Origin: Phoronis australis | Taxonomy: Eukaryota; Phoronida; Phoronidae | Reading direction: 5' to 3' | DNA length: 55,557 nt | Assembly: GCA_002633005.1 (NCBI GenBank) | Contig: NMRA01000628.1 | Span: 108,611-164,167 of the forward strand | Part shown: positions 44,666-55,557 of the stretch, in pieces | Layout of the letters: the number at the start of each line of letters is the position of its first letter | Numbering within the stretch: the stretch's first letter is position 1 | Position numbers and translations under genes: made by a program | Notes under the pieces: generated by a model | What the model was told of the DNA's origin: nothing | Databases searched by the model: none | What the model saw: the letters and a program-made list of their open reading frames with translations, nothing else

Positions 44666-45172
44666 ACATTGGAGTGTGCATGGCAATTTGCTTTAAAGAA
44701 CAAGAAGAGACTAATTTCATTAGCACTGAGTTGCCGAAGTAAACAGTTCGTGTACGTTGGCAGCATATTTTCTTCAACTTGACATTATACGTTTTAGGGA
44801 TTAGTGTTGTTGGGTGGGATTGACCAGAACTTTGAAACAAAAAATCTGTTTTTGATATATTATGAATTGCTGATTCTAACCAACACCACTTTCTAACAAA
44901 CATTTGATGAAATCTAGACCGACGACTTTGCAATTAAATACGCATAAAATTCCCTGCCATTTATTGCATTGTGTTTAGTTTATCCAGCGGAGCGTTAGAC
45001 TGTAACATCGATGGTTGCATGCTTGTTTACGCGCTGGGGCTAACCTCAGAAACCGATAAATGCCAATTGCCAGCCTCTGTAAGTATGCGAATCTACACAA
45101 TACCTCGTTTTCCCTCCCTTTTCTTTTGGTGAGTCCCTGCGGATGGACACGAGCTGTCTTCAACATCTCTCT

Positions 45173-45361
45173 TGGCGCTTTTTATTGCCCATCTTTCCAG
45201 AGATTATTATTTTATCTTTATGTTATTTGTACACTCATATTTCTGTACCTTATCAGTCATAATAAATGACCTTATATCGCTTATACACGGTCTCCTTTGT
45301 ATCTCTGGAAACGGAGCTTGCGACGCACCTATTATTTTCGGGACATATTCCGAACATAAAT
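45173..45361 (+). repeat. 189-bp direct repeat, copy 1
   Basis: Nearly identical to 45731-45919: TTTTTATTGCCCATCTTTC through GAAACGGAGCTTGCGACG to AACATAAAT. 369 bp separate the copies. Could be LTRs of a miniature retroelement, or a local duplication. No target duplication, primer-binding site or polypurine tract recognised. Confidence 0.85.
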
Positions 45362-45730
45362 GATATTTCACTCGTTAAATATATTTATGTGAGAATATGG
45401 ACTTGTCCCACTTATACCCCCTTCTTTCGGAATGGTCCATTAATCCTTTGTGTAGATTCGCATGCGGTCCTCCTGCACTCGAGGCACTAGGACATTCCAT
45501 TTCCAGCCTCACTATTGGTTCGTTTGTGTTGCTGCCACGAGTTTGGTCAGCTCCTGGCTCCCATAGGCTGATGATTGTCACGTGTCATAGGGCTCCTTTG
45601 TTCTCAGTAAAGTTATATATCCTGCCATCAGTACTTCGCTTAAGCAGCACTTAGGTTCGAGTCTAATCTCTCTTCATTTTTTCCACCCTCCACCATTCTC
45701 TCCTTTGGGTGGTTCCTCTAACCTGAGTGC

Positions 45731-45919
45731 TGGCACTTTTTATTGCCCATCTTTCTAGAGATTATTATTTTATCTTTATGTTATTTGTACACTCATATTT
45801 GTGTACCTTATCAGTCATAATAAATGACCTTATATCGCCTATACACGGTCTCCTTTGTATCTCTGGAAACGGAGCTTGCGACGCACCTATTATATCTGGG
45901 ACATATTCCAAACATAAAT
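45731..45919 (+). repeat. 189-bp direct repeat, copy 2
   Basis: Second member of the pair; only a handful of differences from copy 1. See 45173-45361. Confidence 0.85.
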
Positions 45920-46501
45920 ACCAATTCACGAAACACTCGCTTCTGCCGATGTTATCTCTACCTCTCAAACTGGTGTCTATAATGGCGGTGTCAACTGGCT
46001 TTGCGTCAGTCGTGTTTACACATACACTTGCGCTCGATCAATTGTTCCGTGTTACACAAAGTTGCTCCGTAACATGCGTAGGATGTTCACGACACGTTAG
46101 ACCGAAAAATCGTGCCCAAAACACCTGTCGTTCATATGAATTTCTATCAGGCTGATGATAAAAGATCATTATTCATGGAAAAATTTCTTGCTCATTTGAT
46201 TGATAGTTGCTCAGTGATGGGAAATCATAGTATCACGATTAATGATAACGTGCATCAAAATTTTCATCAACCGTTTACTATGACAAAATTCATTTGAATT
46301 CATATGCATGATAAATATTAATTTATGTAAACATATTTTATGATAATTTATGATAAAAAGTTGTCTGTGTGTGCGACAGTCGTATACGAAAAGCCGGATT
46401 GTGTGGAGATCGAGGGTCTCATAGCCTGTAGTGGTTTACATTTGAGTAGCTGCCTTACACCGGTATTAAATGCAGAGCACGTTCTTCTGTAATCCGCTGA
46501 C

Positions 46502-46636
46502 ATGGCGACTCGTCGTATGGCCACCGAGATATCGAAAGTTGTCGCGAGGCAGAAGTTTACACAGTATTTACAGATTAGTAAATTATGCGAAGAATTAAAA
46601 CTACTTATACACTGTTGTCTTGAACAATTACGATAA
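46502..46636 (+). other. 44-codon small ORF, unassigned
   Basis: ATG in a strong context (GACATGG) begins MATRRMATEISKVVARQKF and runs to TAA without a splice site. No homology recognised; may be chance. Confidence 0.15.
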
Positions 46637-47551
46637 CGAGGCTGTTGTTGTCGGATGGTGGGATTCAATTCGAGGCCATTTTCCTTAGTTGTTAGAATTC
46701 CACATATAACGTAAAGACGTTACCTAAATCAAATCGCCCAAACAAACTCGAAGACCAAGTTCCTTTTTCGTGCTCTACCGAAGTACGAACTCAAGATAAT
46801 TGTGTGCACTTTTTTCTGATTATGCAGTTAGCAGTGCTGACTTAAAACGCATTTAGGCACAAAAATATCAACGAAAACTTTGTTTTGAGTTAGTAGAACG
46901 TCGCTAAATATTTTGGATTAATATTCATGTATAAAGTTGAAAGGCTGTTTATCGAAGTGCTGTATAAAGACGACACGTATGTCATTTACGCCATTTAGCT
47001 TGAATTAAATTTGGGGCAGCCTATTGTTATATTTATTGGGCTCTTCTTGTCAAGTCTGCTGTGCACAATGCATCACCGTGCGTGTTCATGTGAGGTCAAC
47101 TTTTCGTTAACCTCATGCCCCACGGCCCACGATCGTGTTTTATATATGTCGGAATCTCTACCTGGCAGGGACTGTTTTAAATTGTATTTTTTTATAAAAG
47201 TCCGTATTTAATTTGTACATATCATATCTTAAGCATAAAGCTATGATCACTTTTGTAATATCGCAAGGGGCAACGTTTCTTTCTAGAAATGTGCGTTTAT
47301 TAGAGTGTTTTTTTACTCCTTTTTGCGTGTTGTTTTTCTCGGAAGCCGACAGTAACATTACAAAAGAAACGAACGAGTAATTTTATGACGCATGAAGCGC
47401 GATTAAACGAATACCTTAGCTACACGTCAGCATTTGTATAAAAAAATCACCGACCTGGAACGCATGTGCGACACCTGTGTAGTTCACCTTCGTTGTGAAA
47501 TTGTCATTAGGGATATCAGTGATTTCTTGTCTTCCAACTACTTGAAAGAAC

Positions 47552-47702
47552 CAGGGGCAGATGGAGGATTTTGAGTTTGGGGGGAGCAGGGCAGAGAATT
47601 AGCCAGGATTTTGCACGTCATACATTCGCACCCCAATCGGCTAATTGGAATCTGGGAGAATATTAAGGGGAAGCTTCGCCCCCTTGCCCAAATCCGCCAC
47701 TG
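47552..47702 (+). mobile_element. Repeat D copy 6
   Basis: CAGGGGCAGATGGAGGATTT at the left and AATCCGCCACTG at the right, with AGAAC before and GGAAC after (5-bp flank, one mismatch). Internal GGGAGCAGGGCAGAGAATTA and GGGAGAATATTAAGG are typical. Confidence 0.75.
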
Positions 47703-48227
47703 GGAACAGAAAGAATATCGATCGGAGAAATTTGTACACCATGTTTACTGTCTAGATATTCGGTTTACAGGGTTACACATAATAACGTAGTTTTAAAAAG
47801 TTTTATGATTTCTGCGAGCTTATGACAAAAACCTGAAAGGAAAGGCGGATAAAATGAAACATACATTGAACACTAGCTCAACTTTTACATGTAATTCCCT
47901 AGGCCTCCCAATTCTAGACGTGTAGATATTTCACTTACGGATTTTAAAAACTACGTTTCTGTACGTATATCTCTGGTTCATAAACGAGTGTTATAAATTC
48001 CACTTTATGCGAAAAAGCCAAGTCGGCACCCAATAAACAAACAATCGTGTCAATGCACACCAGTGTTGTCAAAGACAACGCACAGATTTGTAAAGCGCCA
48101 ACAACTGCACCGCCAAGGGTACGCATACCAGAGTGTTTATTAGAATAATGAATCTGGTCCCTGGGTGGCGCAGAATATACGGATCCTCTCCTAACAGGAA
48201 GGCCTCACTGTCTCCCTGATAGAGTCC

Positions 48228-48350
48228 AATTTGCAAATTTTACTATTGTTACTACGAGGCACACTGAAAGTAGGATCCCGATTTGTTGTCACGTTTATAG
48301 GAATGCACTTGCCGAATTATACAAGAAAAAGACAAGGGGTTGGTATTTAC
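48228..48350 (-). mobile_element. Diverged pearl/DINE-like fragment
   Basis: Word order AATTTT, TACGAGGCACAC, TAGGATCCCGA, TTGTTGTCACGTTTATAGGA, ATGCACTTGCC, AAGGGGTTGG follows the reverse complement of the family head-side core. Heavily diverged. Confidence 0.35.
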
Positions 48351-49120
48351 GGTATTCAGTCGTATATGCAAAATGACATTAGGGGGCACTACTGTTTAGA
48401 CCAAAAAGTGTCTATGTTTAGTTGATGCCTACATTTGTGACTAGCTTGCTAATGTTAAACGGGCATAGTTCGTAAGATGTCCCTAACATAAAGCGTCTTA
48501 CGCAAACGCGTTAAATGTCTGCTCTGAAACATGAATTTGGCCCGTTTTCTACTACAAGACAAAAGCTTACCGCGGCAATCTGGTCCTGCCGATTTCCATC
48601 TTACTCATAGCAAAGTTACCACTGCTAAATTTCTAATATTCTAAGCGCTCCCTTGTGAAACGAAGATCAATAAAATTATTTAGTCTTACAATAAATCACC
48701 GGCTTGTTAATTGTGTAAATATTGGTTAACATGATTAGGAGACAGGTTCCTAACTTGGCGCCAGCCTTACAAGTAGGTCCCTTGCGTTCTTGAATTGATT
48801 CGTTTTGGGAAATATGGAGACCTTCTCTATATCTATCAACGTCTTAAAATGGCATATTCGGCGACAATGAAGCATAACTAAAATACTCAAACTTGAAGAG
48901 AATTACAAGCAACACTTCTAACAGTGGTTCAAAGACTTTTCGATAAATACTTCTACATTTTTACATGGATGTGTCAACTTCTTCTTCTGTTGTATCTTCG
49001 CACAAATTTACAAGGCGGTAAACACACGATCTTCTGCTACCGCCTTGCTTGTAAGCTCACGTTGCTCGGAACGTGATTTTAAGTTCAGGCATGGTGTTCA
49101 ACAACGAAGCAGTGTGGCAT

Positions 49121-49139
49121 TAAGTAAGTAAGTAAGTAA
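49121..49139 (+). repeat. (TAAG)n microsatellite
   Basis: Four and a half TAAG units. A 10-bp stem (CAAGGCGGTA / TACCGCCTTG) lies about 80 bp upstream (about 49009-49045), so the pair might be the body and tail of a small retroposon. Confidence 0.5.
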
Positions 49140-51155
49140 TTTTTTATTATAGTGACATGTGTTCAAATGAATTTAAACAATGAATACGTTACAAAGACTA
49201 GGAACACCCAGGTAAACATGAATGTCAAGATATTTCCGGAAGACGAGAGGAGAATACAAACCCACAAGCCGTTCCTGAAAATGTTAAACTCATGTCGCAT
49301 GACAATCCAGAGATTCATTTCGTTTACAAAGGGTTTTTTTAAAGGTTCGTCGCCATTGACGAGCTTAGCCCTTAGCACTTTTCACCGCGACGACTGATCA
49401 GCACAACAAACGCACGCTTCGCCATTAACAGCTGGGGAAGTTACCTCGACTTCAGTAAACTTTGACAGAAGACTTTTGTTAGGATACGGTGATCTATGAT
49501 GAAACCTCAAAACACACCCGATTTTGCCGTTTTATAGCTCTGATCAAGTGTTATCACCCAAATTGATCTTAAAACTTCGTTTTTGTTGTAATAAAACGGA
49601 TTATATCCCTGTAAATATAATTATCGAGTTGCCACTCCAAACGTTTGCGTTGCACGCTTAGACGTCATTGGATTTAACTTGGCTAATAGGACAAAACGTA
49701 ACGAAATTATCTACTGAAAGTCATTGTGAATGTATGTATTTCGTGCTTGTAAGAAAAGCGAAAATGAGAACTCGAACAATCTAAATGTTGAATTTTCGTC
49801 AATAAAATTTCCATTTCCTTCTCTTCCTGCACATGAAACCATTTGCTTGTCTTCCTGCACATGAATAATAACGGTCTTTCAGGAGCTTATTGATTGGCCA
49901 TTTCACTGAATAAAGTTCAAGCAGGGAAACAAATTGTTTGAAATTGCTAAGAGAAGGCTGTATGAGAAAGGCATGCGCTAAGCACAGGGTATTTAATGGT
50001 ATAATGGGGAGGCAGCTAGACGGAAAGAGAAGCAAAAATTGCCGTCCAGTTTACTTACAGTATAATGACCAATGCGGTTATTTCCCGCCGTTCACTAGAT
50101 CTCCAGCTGTAGTTGCGAATGAAACATTTTAACTGTTCTGGTTGACTTTTGAGACAGCGTAGGTAGCCCTTTAAAAAATCCTGTCGTCATTCCATATGGT
50201 ATCAAGTACGTGGGCCTACACTTGTTAAGAAATCGTTAAAATTCTAATTCAGCAGCAAGTTGGTAATTACAGATGTACAAAGTTGACAACCAATTACTCC
50301 CTAACACCAGCATCGTTAGCGGAAATTGCCAATAGTTGTTAAGAGTACTTGAGCTTTTATTCAAGAATATAGTAATCGAAAATAAACAAATATGCAAATC
50401 CTTGAATATCTATAAACCCTCAACGCTCTCGACATTACGGACCTTGAAAATCACCACCTACCTATACACTGCGTAAACGCACATACACAGCCTTCGATCA
50501 GCTCCGCCATTGTGTCTCACCGAACAAGTCGTCATCAACGACTGGTCTTTTCAAAACGTGCATGGCATAAAATTTACACATAGACAGATAGACAGTTGAA
50601 TCATTTACGAAAACTGTCGTCTTCTTAGTATGATCAATGTAACACACTTTCAAATCTTACCTGAAATTATTCTCTCGTGAAGTAAACAGGGATGTACGAC
50701 CGGACACGTCCGTCTTGTTGTAACTACCGAAAGAAAGTTACTTTAGCTCGTCGGTCGTGATGAATCAATCACGACTTTGTCAAAGGTGTAGACCGCACTG
50801 ACACAAACGATCCAGTGATGCGTTAACAAAGGGACTGATATAATAGGGTTTATTGAATCCAGGTCGACACGCAGAAACACGCAAAAGGATGTAACGTGAT
50901 AGTGTTGGATCTCCCGGGGATACTCTACTAGATTTCGCGAGGTTATCAGGCATGAAAATACACCCATCTATTTAGAAGGTGGACTCAAAAGGGAGAGGGG
51001 GTCAGTTGTTACGAGCTTTTAATTTTGGAGATTAATTCCTGCAATGTACCACGTTTTTGAGAGGTTAACTTCACCTCGTTGTATCTTTATGTTTTCTCAA
51101 AAGTCATTGTTTACCCTTTAATACGAGTAATGTGCGTCATGGTTGATTGCACATT

Positions 51156-51401
51156 TCAACAGACACATTTAACAGTGTTGGTCACATTAAACGAGCTAAA
51201 TGGATCAACATAACGGTCGGAAAAAAGTTTTCTAAAATCACATCGCCCTCCGAAAACTGAAGTAGAGATATACATTACCACAAATGCCACTGAACCAAAT
51301 ACAAATGCATAGGCAATAGCAATATTAAGCACTGGCTGAATGTCACAGGAATCACAACTTTTCTGCACACAAAACGGGCATGAAATACAGGTTTGCATCA
51401 C
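51156..51401 (-). other. Possible exon of a membrane protein (low confidence)
   Basis: Open frame with CISCPFCVQKSCDSC followed by a 22-residue hydrophobic segment (VLNIAIAYAFVFGSVAFVVMYI) and a short tail ending at a stop. A possible acceptor TTTTGTGTGCAG lies just before KSCDSC. A Cys-rich frame upstream at about 52110-52190 could belong to the same gene, but no complete model can be built. Confidence 0.25.
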
Positions 51402-52599
51402 CTGTGATCATGGGATTAATGGGGATACTAGAACCAGAAATACTGTACATAATTCGTACCTGAATCCGAGAAAACGGCATTTTAACAAGAAATTTTCTCG
51501 TCTTCTATATCATTCAAGTAACACATACAATGTAAGACAGAGAGTCGCAGGGTAAATTAACATGTCTACCCAGTTCGATCGCTAATAAGACTCGAACACC
51601 TAATATTCGCTAAAAATTTTTGTGGACCTGTATATCAAGTAATGAATTGTACTCTTAAAAATCTAGAGACTATCCTTAACTAATTTGTAAGACTCCCAGT
51701 CGACGAGCCGAGTCTAAGGCTCACAGAGGAACCTGAAGAAAAAAGCGCGCTCTGGTATACTCTACTCTCTATGGGGCTGTCATCCTGGAAAATTAGTCTA
51801 CCCACCTATTTATAAGGCGGACTCGAAAAAGGGGCCTCATTCTTGTTGCAAACTTCCATCAAAAGTTCCAGAAATGGGCCACCATTTTAAGAGGCTAACT
51901 TTTACTAGATGTGAATTCCTTAGTGCTGTTTGTGTTACCCATCTAAGCCCTGAAGTGTAAAGAGATGCTACACTGTCACAGTTCATTGTCTAATGTGTGT
52001 ACATGTAGATCTGAGTTCAACCAAAGCCTTAGACTTACGTTAAAGAAAAGTTTGAAAACCATTCTGTGAAATTTCCTATTGGAGAAAGGAACCTTTTGTA
52101 GACTTTCGAATTCTGGAAATGGTAGAACGCTAGCCAAAGGGAATTTTTGGACGGAAAAGACACCGCCGCCGTCGTCACAAGAGCATTTGCGGTGAAAGTC
52201 ACTGGTTTTCGTAGGGAAACGCCGGCGTAGTCAAAGTCCTTCATATTTGCACCAGGTTCTACGGGACTATCCCGTGCGTAAAGTGTACTTGTCTAGTTAG
52301 ATCCTCACAACAACCCAATGGTTTTTGGCAGAGTGACTTTTAAGTTCTTTTTTAAACTAGTTGACATATACTAGGCCTACAATAACTGGACACCCTGAGC
52401 TCAGTTATTCCCTTCACGTTTACTTTCACGTTCACATAAATAGACCGCAAATTGAGTTAATTTTACCACAGATACTGGTTAAGTCTGTGATATCACGATC
52501 AACTGAATTATATGTACATATATATATAGCCATAACAAGATTGTGTGACAAGACCCCCGCATATAGGAGAAACCGTGCTCAGCGGCGGTGATGGGCCCG

Positions 52600-52871
52600 T
52601 CTGATGCGTGGGCTTTTTGGGAACATTGATTTTTGTGCTTTGACCGCAATTTTGTTGAGATCTCGCTGGAGCAGGACACCGTGAATGGTATTAGAAGAAA
52701 GAACGATTACAAATGGTTTGTTGAAACCCTATTTTGTGTCAATTTATTGAGTTTTGTATTTGATATGGATGGCTGAAGTGAAGCACGCGTGGAGTTCCTT
52801 GACCCGAGTTTCATAACTTGTAGTATTATATATAGTGTATTGGGGCCGATCAGAAGCTGAGGACGCCTGTG
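52600..52871. mobile_element. hAT MITE relative of 695-1177, right half
   Basis: Matches 920-1177 through TTTGTGCTTTGACCGC, GGTATTAGAAGAAAGAACGA and GATCAGAAGCTGAGGACGCC to TGTG at 52871. Left end not found. Confidence 0.65.
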
Positions 52872-53207
52872 GTTAGCACTGAATCGAATAAGATCAGCAC
52901 AGCGATAGCCTGTGACGACGGACTTCGAATAGTATGAGTATTCATGCCACTCGCAATCTGCCCTACACCCATTCGCCATCAATTCTGCAACCCTCCCCGT
53001 CGCCAAAGCCACACCTGATTTAATCCCTCTCCCGAAAATTCTTGCTTTCGATGTAATTGAATAACATTCGACATAAAAATCACAACATTGACAAAAACAT
53101 GCTGGAAAGTCGAGGCTTGAGTGCTGGTTCAGTGATAGTATACACAGGAGTAGCCTAACTCCCGGACACTAAACACCTCAATGACCGTATATCCAAGTCC
53201 ATCCTGT

Positions 53208-53850
53208 CCACTGAATAGTAGGGCTGCGGTCGCGGCCAATTTGCACTCCCAAAATATTAAAATCCAAGGGTACGCTAAGCTTGGGGGACATTTTTAGATA
53301 AGTATTGCATGTAGGACAAGTGAATATGGTTTGTTTGTATTTGTGAACATGTTGAGAATGAAAAAAGACCATTTGCTCGGCTGTAGCTGCACTCTTCAAC
53401 TGAATATGGCGGCCGTTTGTTGCAATTGTACATTGTTTCGTAGGAACTGAGAAATTTCAGGTAGCCCTCAAAGAACCAGATTTGCAAAAAAATAAGTTGG
53501 TGGACAGTAATTTTGGACCACATTTTCGGAATCGGAAGGAAATTTGCTTTCGGAACGTAGGCCGAATGTTGGCTTTAGTCGAGCATCGGCAGGAAAGTGG
53601 TGGTTTTGGGGTGAAAAGTGCCGATTTTGCGGGGTTTTTTTGCCTCTATTTTTCTTAGTCTGGCTTGGTTTTCAGTGGGAGTGACGGGGCCACTAAAAGA
53701 GAGAAGAACGTTCCTGTGCTCATCTGTATGACTTAACTTGTGATGTGAAATGACTCAAAACTTTTCTTTCTTTCATACAGTTTTTGACAGAGTGAAGAAA
53801 AGGTGACGAGTCCATTGACGTGTGTTCTGATATGCAAACTGTTCTGTGCC
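53208..53850 (+). repeat. Repeat C copy 2 (uninterrupted)
   Basis: Collinear with 1514-1874 joined to 3342-3655. Serves as an approximate empty site for the 1875-3341 insertion. Confidence 0.7.
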
Positions 53851-54839
53851 CAATTAGTTGAGTCTTAAGCCAATCGAGTTCAGAGCGCGTCCAGACGAAG
53901 CTTTGCCTCATTAAGGATTATCCGCAGTCTAACTGAGCCTCAAGCGCTTTCAACGTTAAGCTACTTTCGACCAGTGCTGTATTAAAGTTGAAGCACTGAA
54001 GCATTCAATTATACCAAAAGTCGAACATTTCCTGAACAGTGAGTTGTGCAACAGCCTTGTGGTCCGGCGTTTTAGCTTCGATGAATTTCTTCATTTTTTC
54101 GTGGCGTCGTCTATTTTCGTGTCTTAGCTATTGGAATGCAAAAATAATATGGAGATTTCCTCCGTGTTAATCACAGCATTGGAAAATAAATTTGGAAACT
54201 GCTGATTTGTTGAATGGAGACTTGAACGCTGCGAGCAGACGATCGTCTCAGGGAAAAAACACATACCCAATAACAGATCGCAATTTCCTGTAAAGAATTT
54301 AGCCCTCAGTGTACATATATACTGTTTGCATCCATAAAAAACGTTTTCGTTGGATTTGAATTCGATTTTTGGCTGATTTTGTGGGCCGGGGACGCTATTT
54401 AGCTTAACCTATTTATGATGATCCCGATTGACACTTCAGCGTGGCCCAACGCGCCTGATCACCGTGCGTCGTAATTTTCATCGGTAAACCTTTTCTGTTT
54501 TTAGAGCAGTAAAACCCGGCTTTTTCAGGAACGATGTCTTGGACTAAGGATTTAAGGAAGCCAAATGCCCGAGCTCAATCAAGTTTAGCGTTGCACTCGC
54601 GCGAATTTACACCCCCGGGAGACCATTCGATCACTAACCGTGAAATACGGCTTTTATTGCTGTATACGGCTTCTAGCGTTGTATACGGATTGACTCTACT
54701 TTCCCGTAATTGACAGTTAATAACGTGACGTATACAACATCCATATTTTCACATACAAGGGATAAGTCATTTAATATTCATTTATTATACCACAATATTA
54801 GCGTCAAATGGCAGATACAACCGTGTAATAACCCATAAA

Positions 54840-54861
54840 GTTATCTCACTAGTGAGATAAC
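54840..54861. repeat. Perfect 22-bp palindrome
   Basis: GTTATCTCACT followed directly by its reverse complement AGTGAGATAAC. Sits just downstream of the tRNA-like head at 54866-54950 (minus strand). Confidence 0.85.
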
Positions 54862-54865
54862 GATT

Positions 54866-54950
54866 TGGCGGGAAACCGAGGACGGGGTCGAACCCGGGAA
54901 CCTAATATTGCTGGTCGCCGACTTTACCACTACACCACACAGCGACTGAC
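54866..54950 (-). mobile_element. tRNA-derived SINE head
   Basis: Minus strand A box TGTGGTGTAGTGG (54927-54939) and B box GGGTTCGACCCCG (54883-54895). Acceptor ends do not pair. Shares the A-box block with 29921-29990. Body and tail probably run toward lower coordinates. Confidence 0.55.
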
Positions 54951-55129
54951 GTCATTAAGAGTGAAAATAGAATACTTAAATGAGCACGCGCAATAATCGC
55001 ACGTTCAACAAACCACATTGTACTGTACTTATACGCTACGAAAAATAAGACACATAATTTCCATAAAAATGATATCTTAATTCGGTGAAATTTTTCTCTC
55101 ATGTCCTCTTACTTGTAAATCACCGATCT

Positions 55130-55557
55130 CTACTTTGAATGCGGGTATCGTGTCGTCAGGATCTTTGACTTGTGGTGTGGTGTCTTCGACACAGGGTTAG
55201 ATGTGTAGTTAGTGTAGCTTAGTATAGTTAGTGCTTGCACTTTCTAGCTTTCAGCTTCTACGACCACCTAGTCCTCTGAGACGAATTAGGAAGGCATGTG
55301 TAAGACCCGCCTTGGTGGCCTTTAACTACCTCTAATCAAGACTCTTGCAGTACCTCCTCGTGGTACACCATGGTAACTGGGCACCCTGCGGCCCCAGGCT
55401 AAATTTTGCAAGGGATCTCGGAAGAGGTTAGGCTCTTAAAGGTGCAACGTGCATGACCCATCGGTGTATGGATATGCTCTGGCGTTCACCAACCTAACTC
55501 CCAGCTATGGGCAAATAGCACCCTTCATTGGTTGGGCTCAAGACTTACTACCTTGTC
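55130..55557. other. Compositionally distinct block running off the window end
   Basis: Higher GC than the preceding kilobases (TGGTACACCATGG, CCCTGCGGCCCCAGG). No long open frame. Could be the start of a retroelement or gene beyond the window. Confidence 0.25.

Noticed and set aside
44562-44933. 123-codon minus-strand frame
   Set aside because: Runs across a pearl-like fragment; no domain and no splice support.
48160-48235. GGGTGGCGCAG start resembling a tRNA A box
   Set aside because: No B box follows at tRNA spacing.
1-55557. CRISPR arrays, operons, bacterial promoters, rRNA
   Set aside because: The sequence is eukaryotic; none of these patterns is present.

Overview
The window is animal nuclear DNA. 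It is AT-rich, genes are split by GT-AG introns of hundreds to thousands of bases, and interspersed repeats are dense. It carries a bilaterian-type splicing factor gene. The repeat types (pearl/DINE-like elements with a central tandem array, many small hAT-like elements, tRNA-headed SINE-like sequences) and the gene spacing suggest a large invertebrate genome, possibly a marine invertebrate such as a hemichordate or cephalochordate. That placement is inference; nothing here fixes the species. Two single unknown bases occur (n at about 17313 and 23322).

Layout. Bases 1-3.9 kb are layered transposable elements, including one clear nested insertion with target-site duplication. Bases 3897-27976 on the + strand hold a complete 13-exon gene for SUGP1 (SURP and G-patch domain protein 1, also called SF4), 848 codons by my splice model. 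All exon phases join and the C-terminus is near-identical to vertebrate SUGP1. Introns 2, 3 and 11 are filled with repeats: three pearl-like arrays with CTCF-like words, and a 6.4-kb TIR element with a 5-bp target duplication. Bases 28-37 kb hold transposon remnants and no convincing host gene. Bases 37168-43893 on the - strand hold a second gene of five coding exons. It encodes a 306-residue, cysteine-free (after the signal peptide), extremely acidic secreted protein that I could not assign to a named family. Its first intron contains a 61-bp AT-rich minisatellite. Bases 44-55.5 kb are mostly repeats and unassigned sequence with one weak transmembrane-type ORF.

The two genes are convergent and separated by about 9 kb; there is no sign that they act together. 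SUGP1 is a nuclear spliceosome factor involved in branch-site/3' splice-site selection, with a G-patch known in human SUGP1 to engage the helicase DHX15. The second gene product should enter the secretory pathway. The most notable non-genic signal is the pearl/DINE-like family, whose tandem core presents CTAGTGG-centred, CTCF-consensus-like sites about every 145-170 bp.
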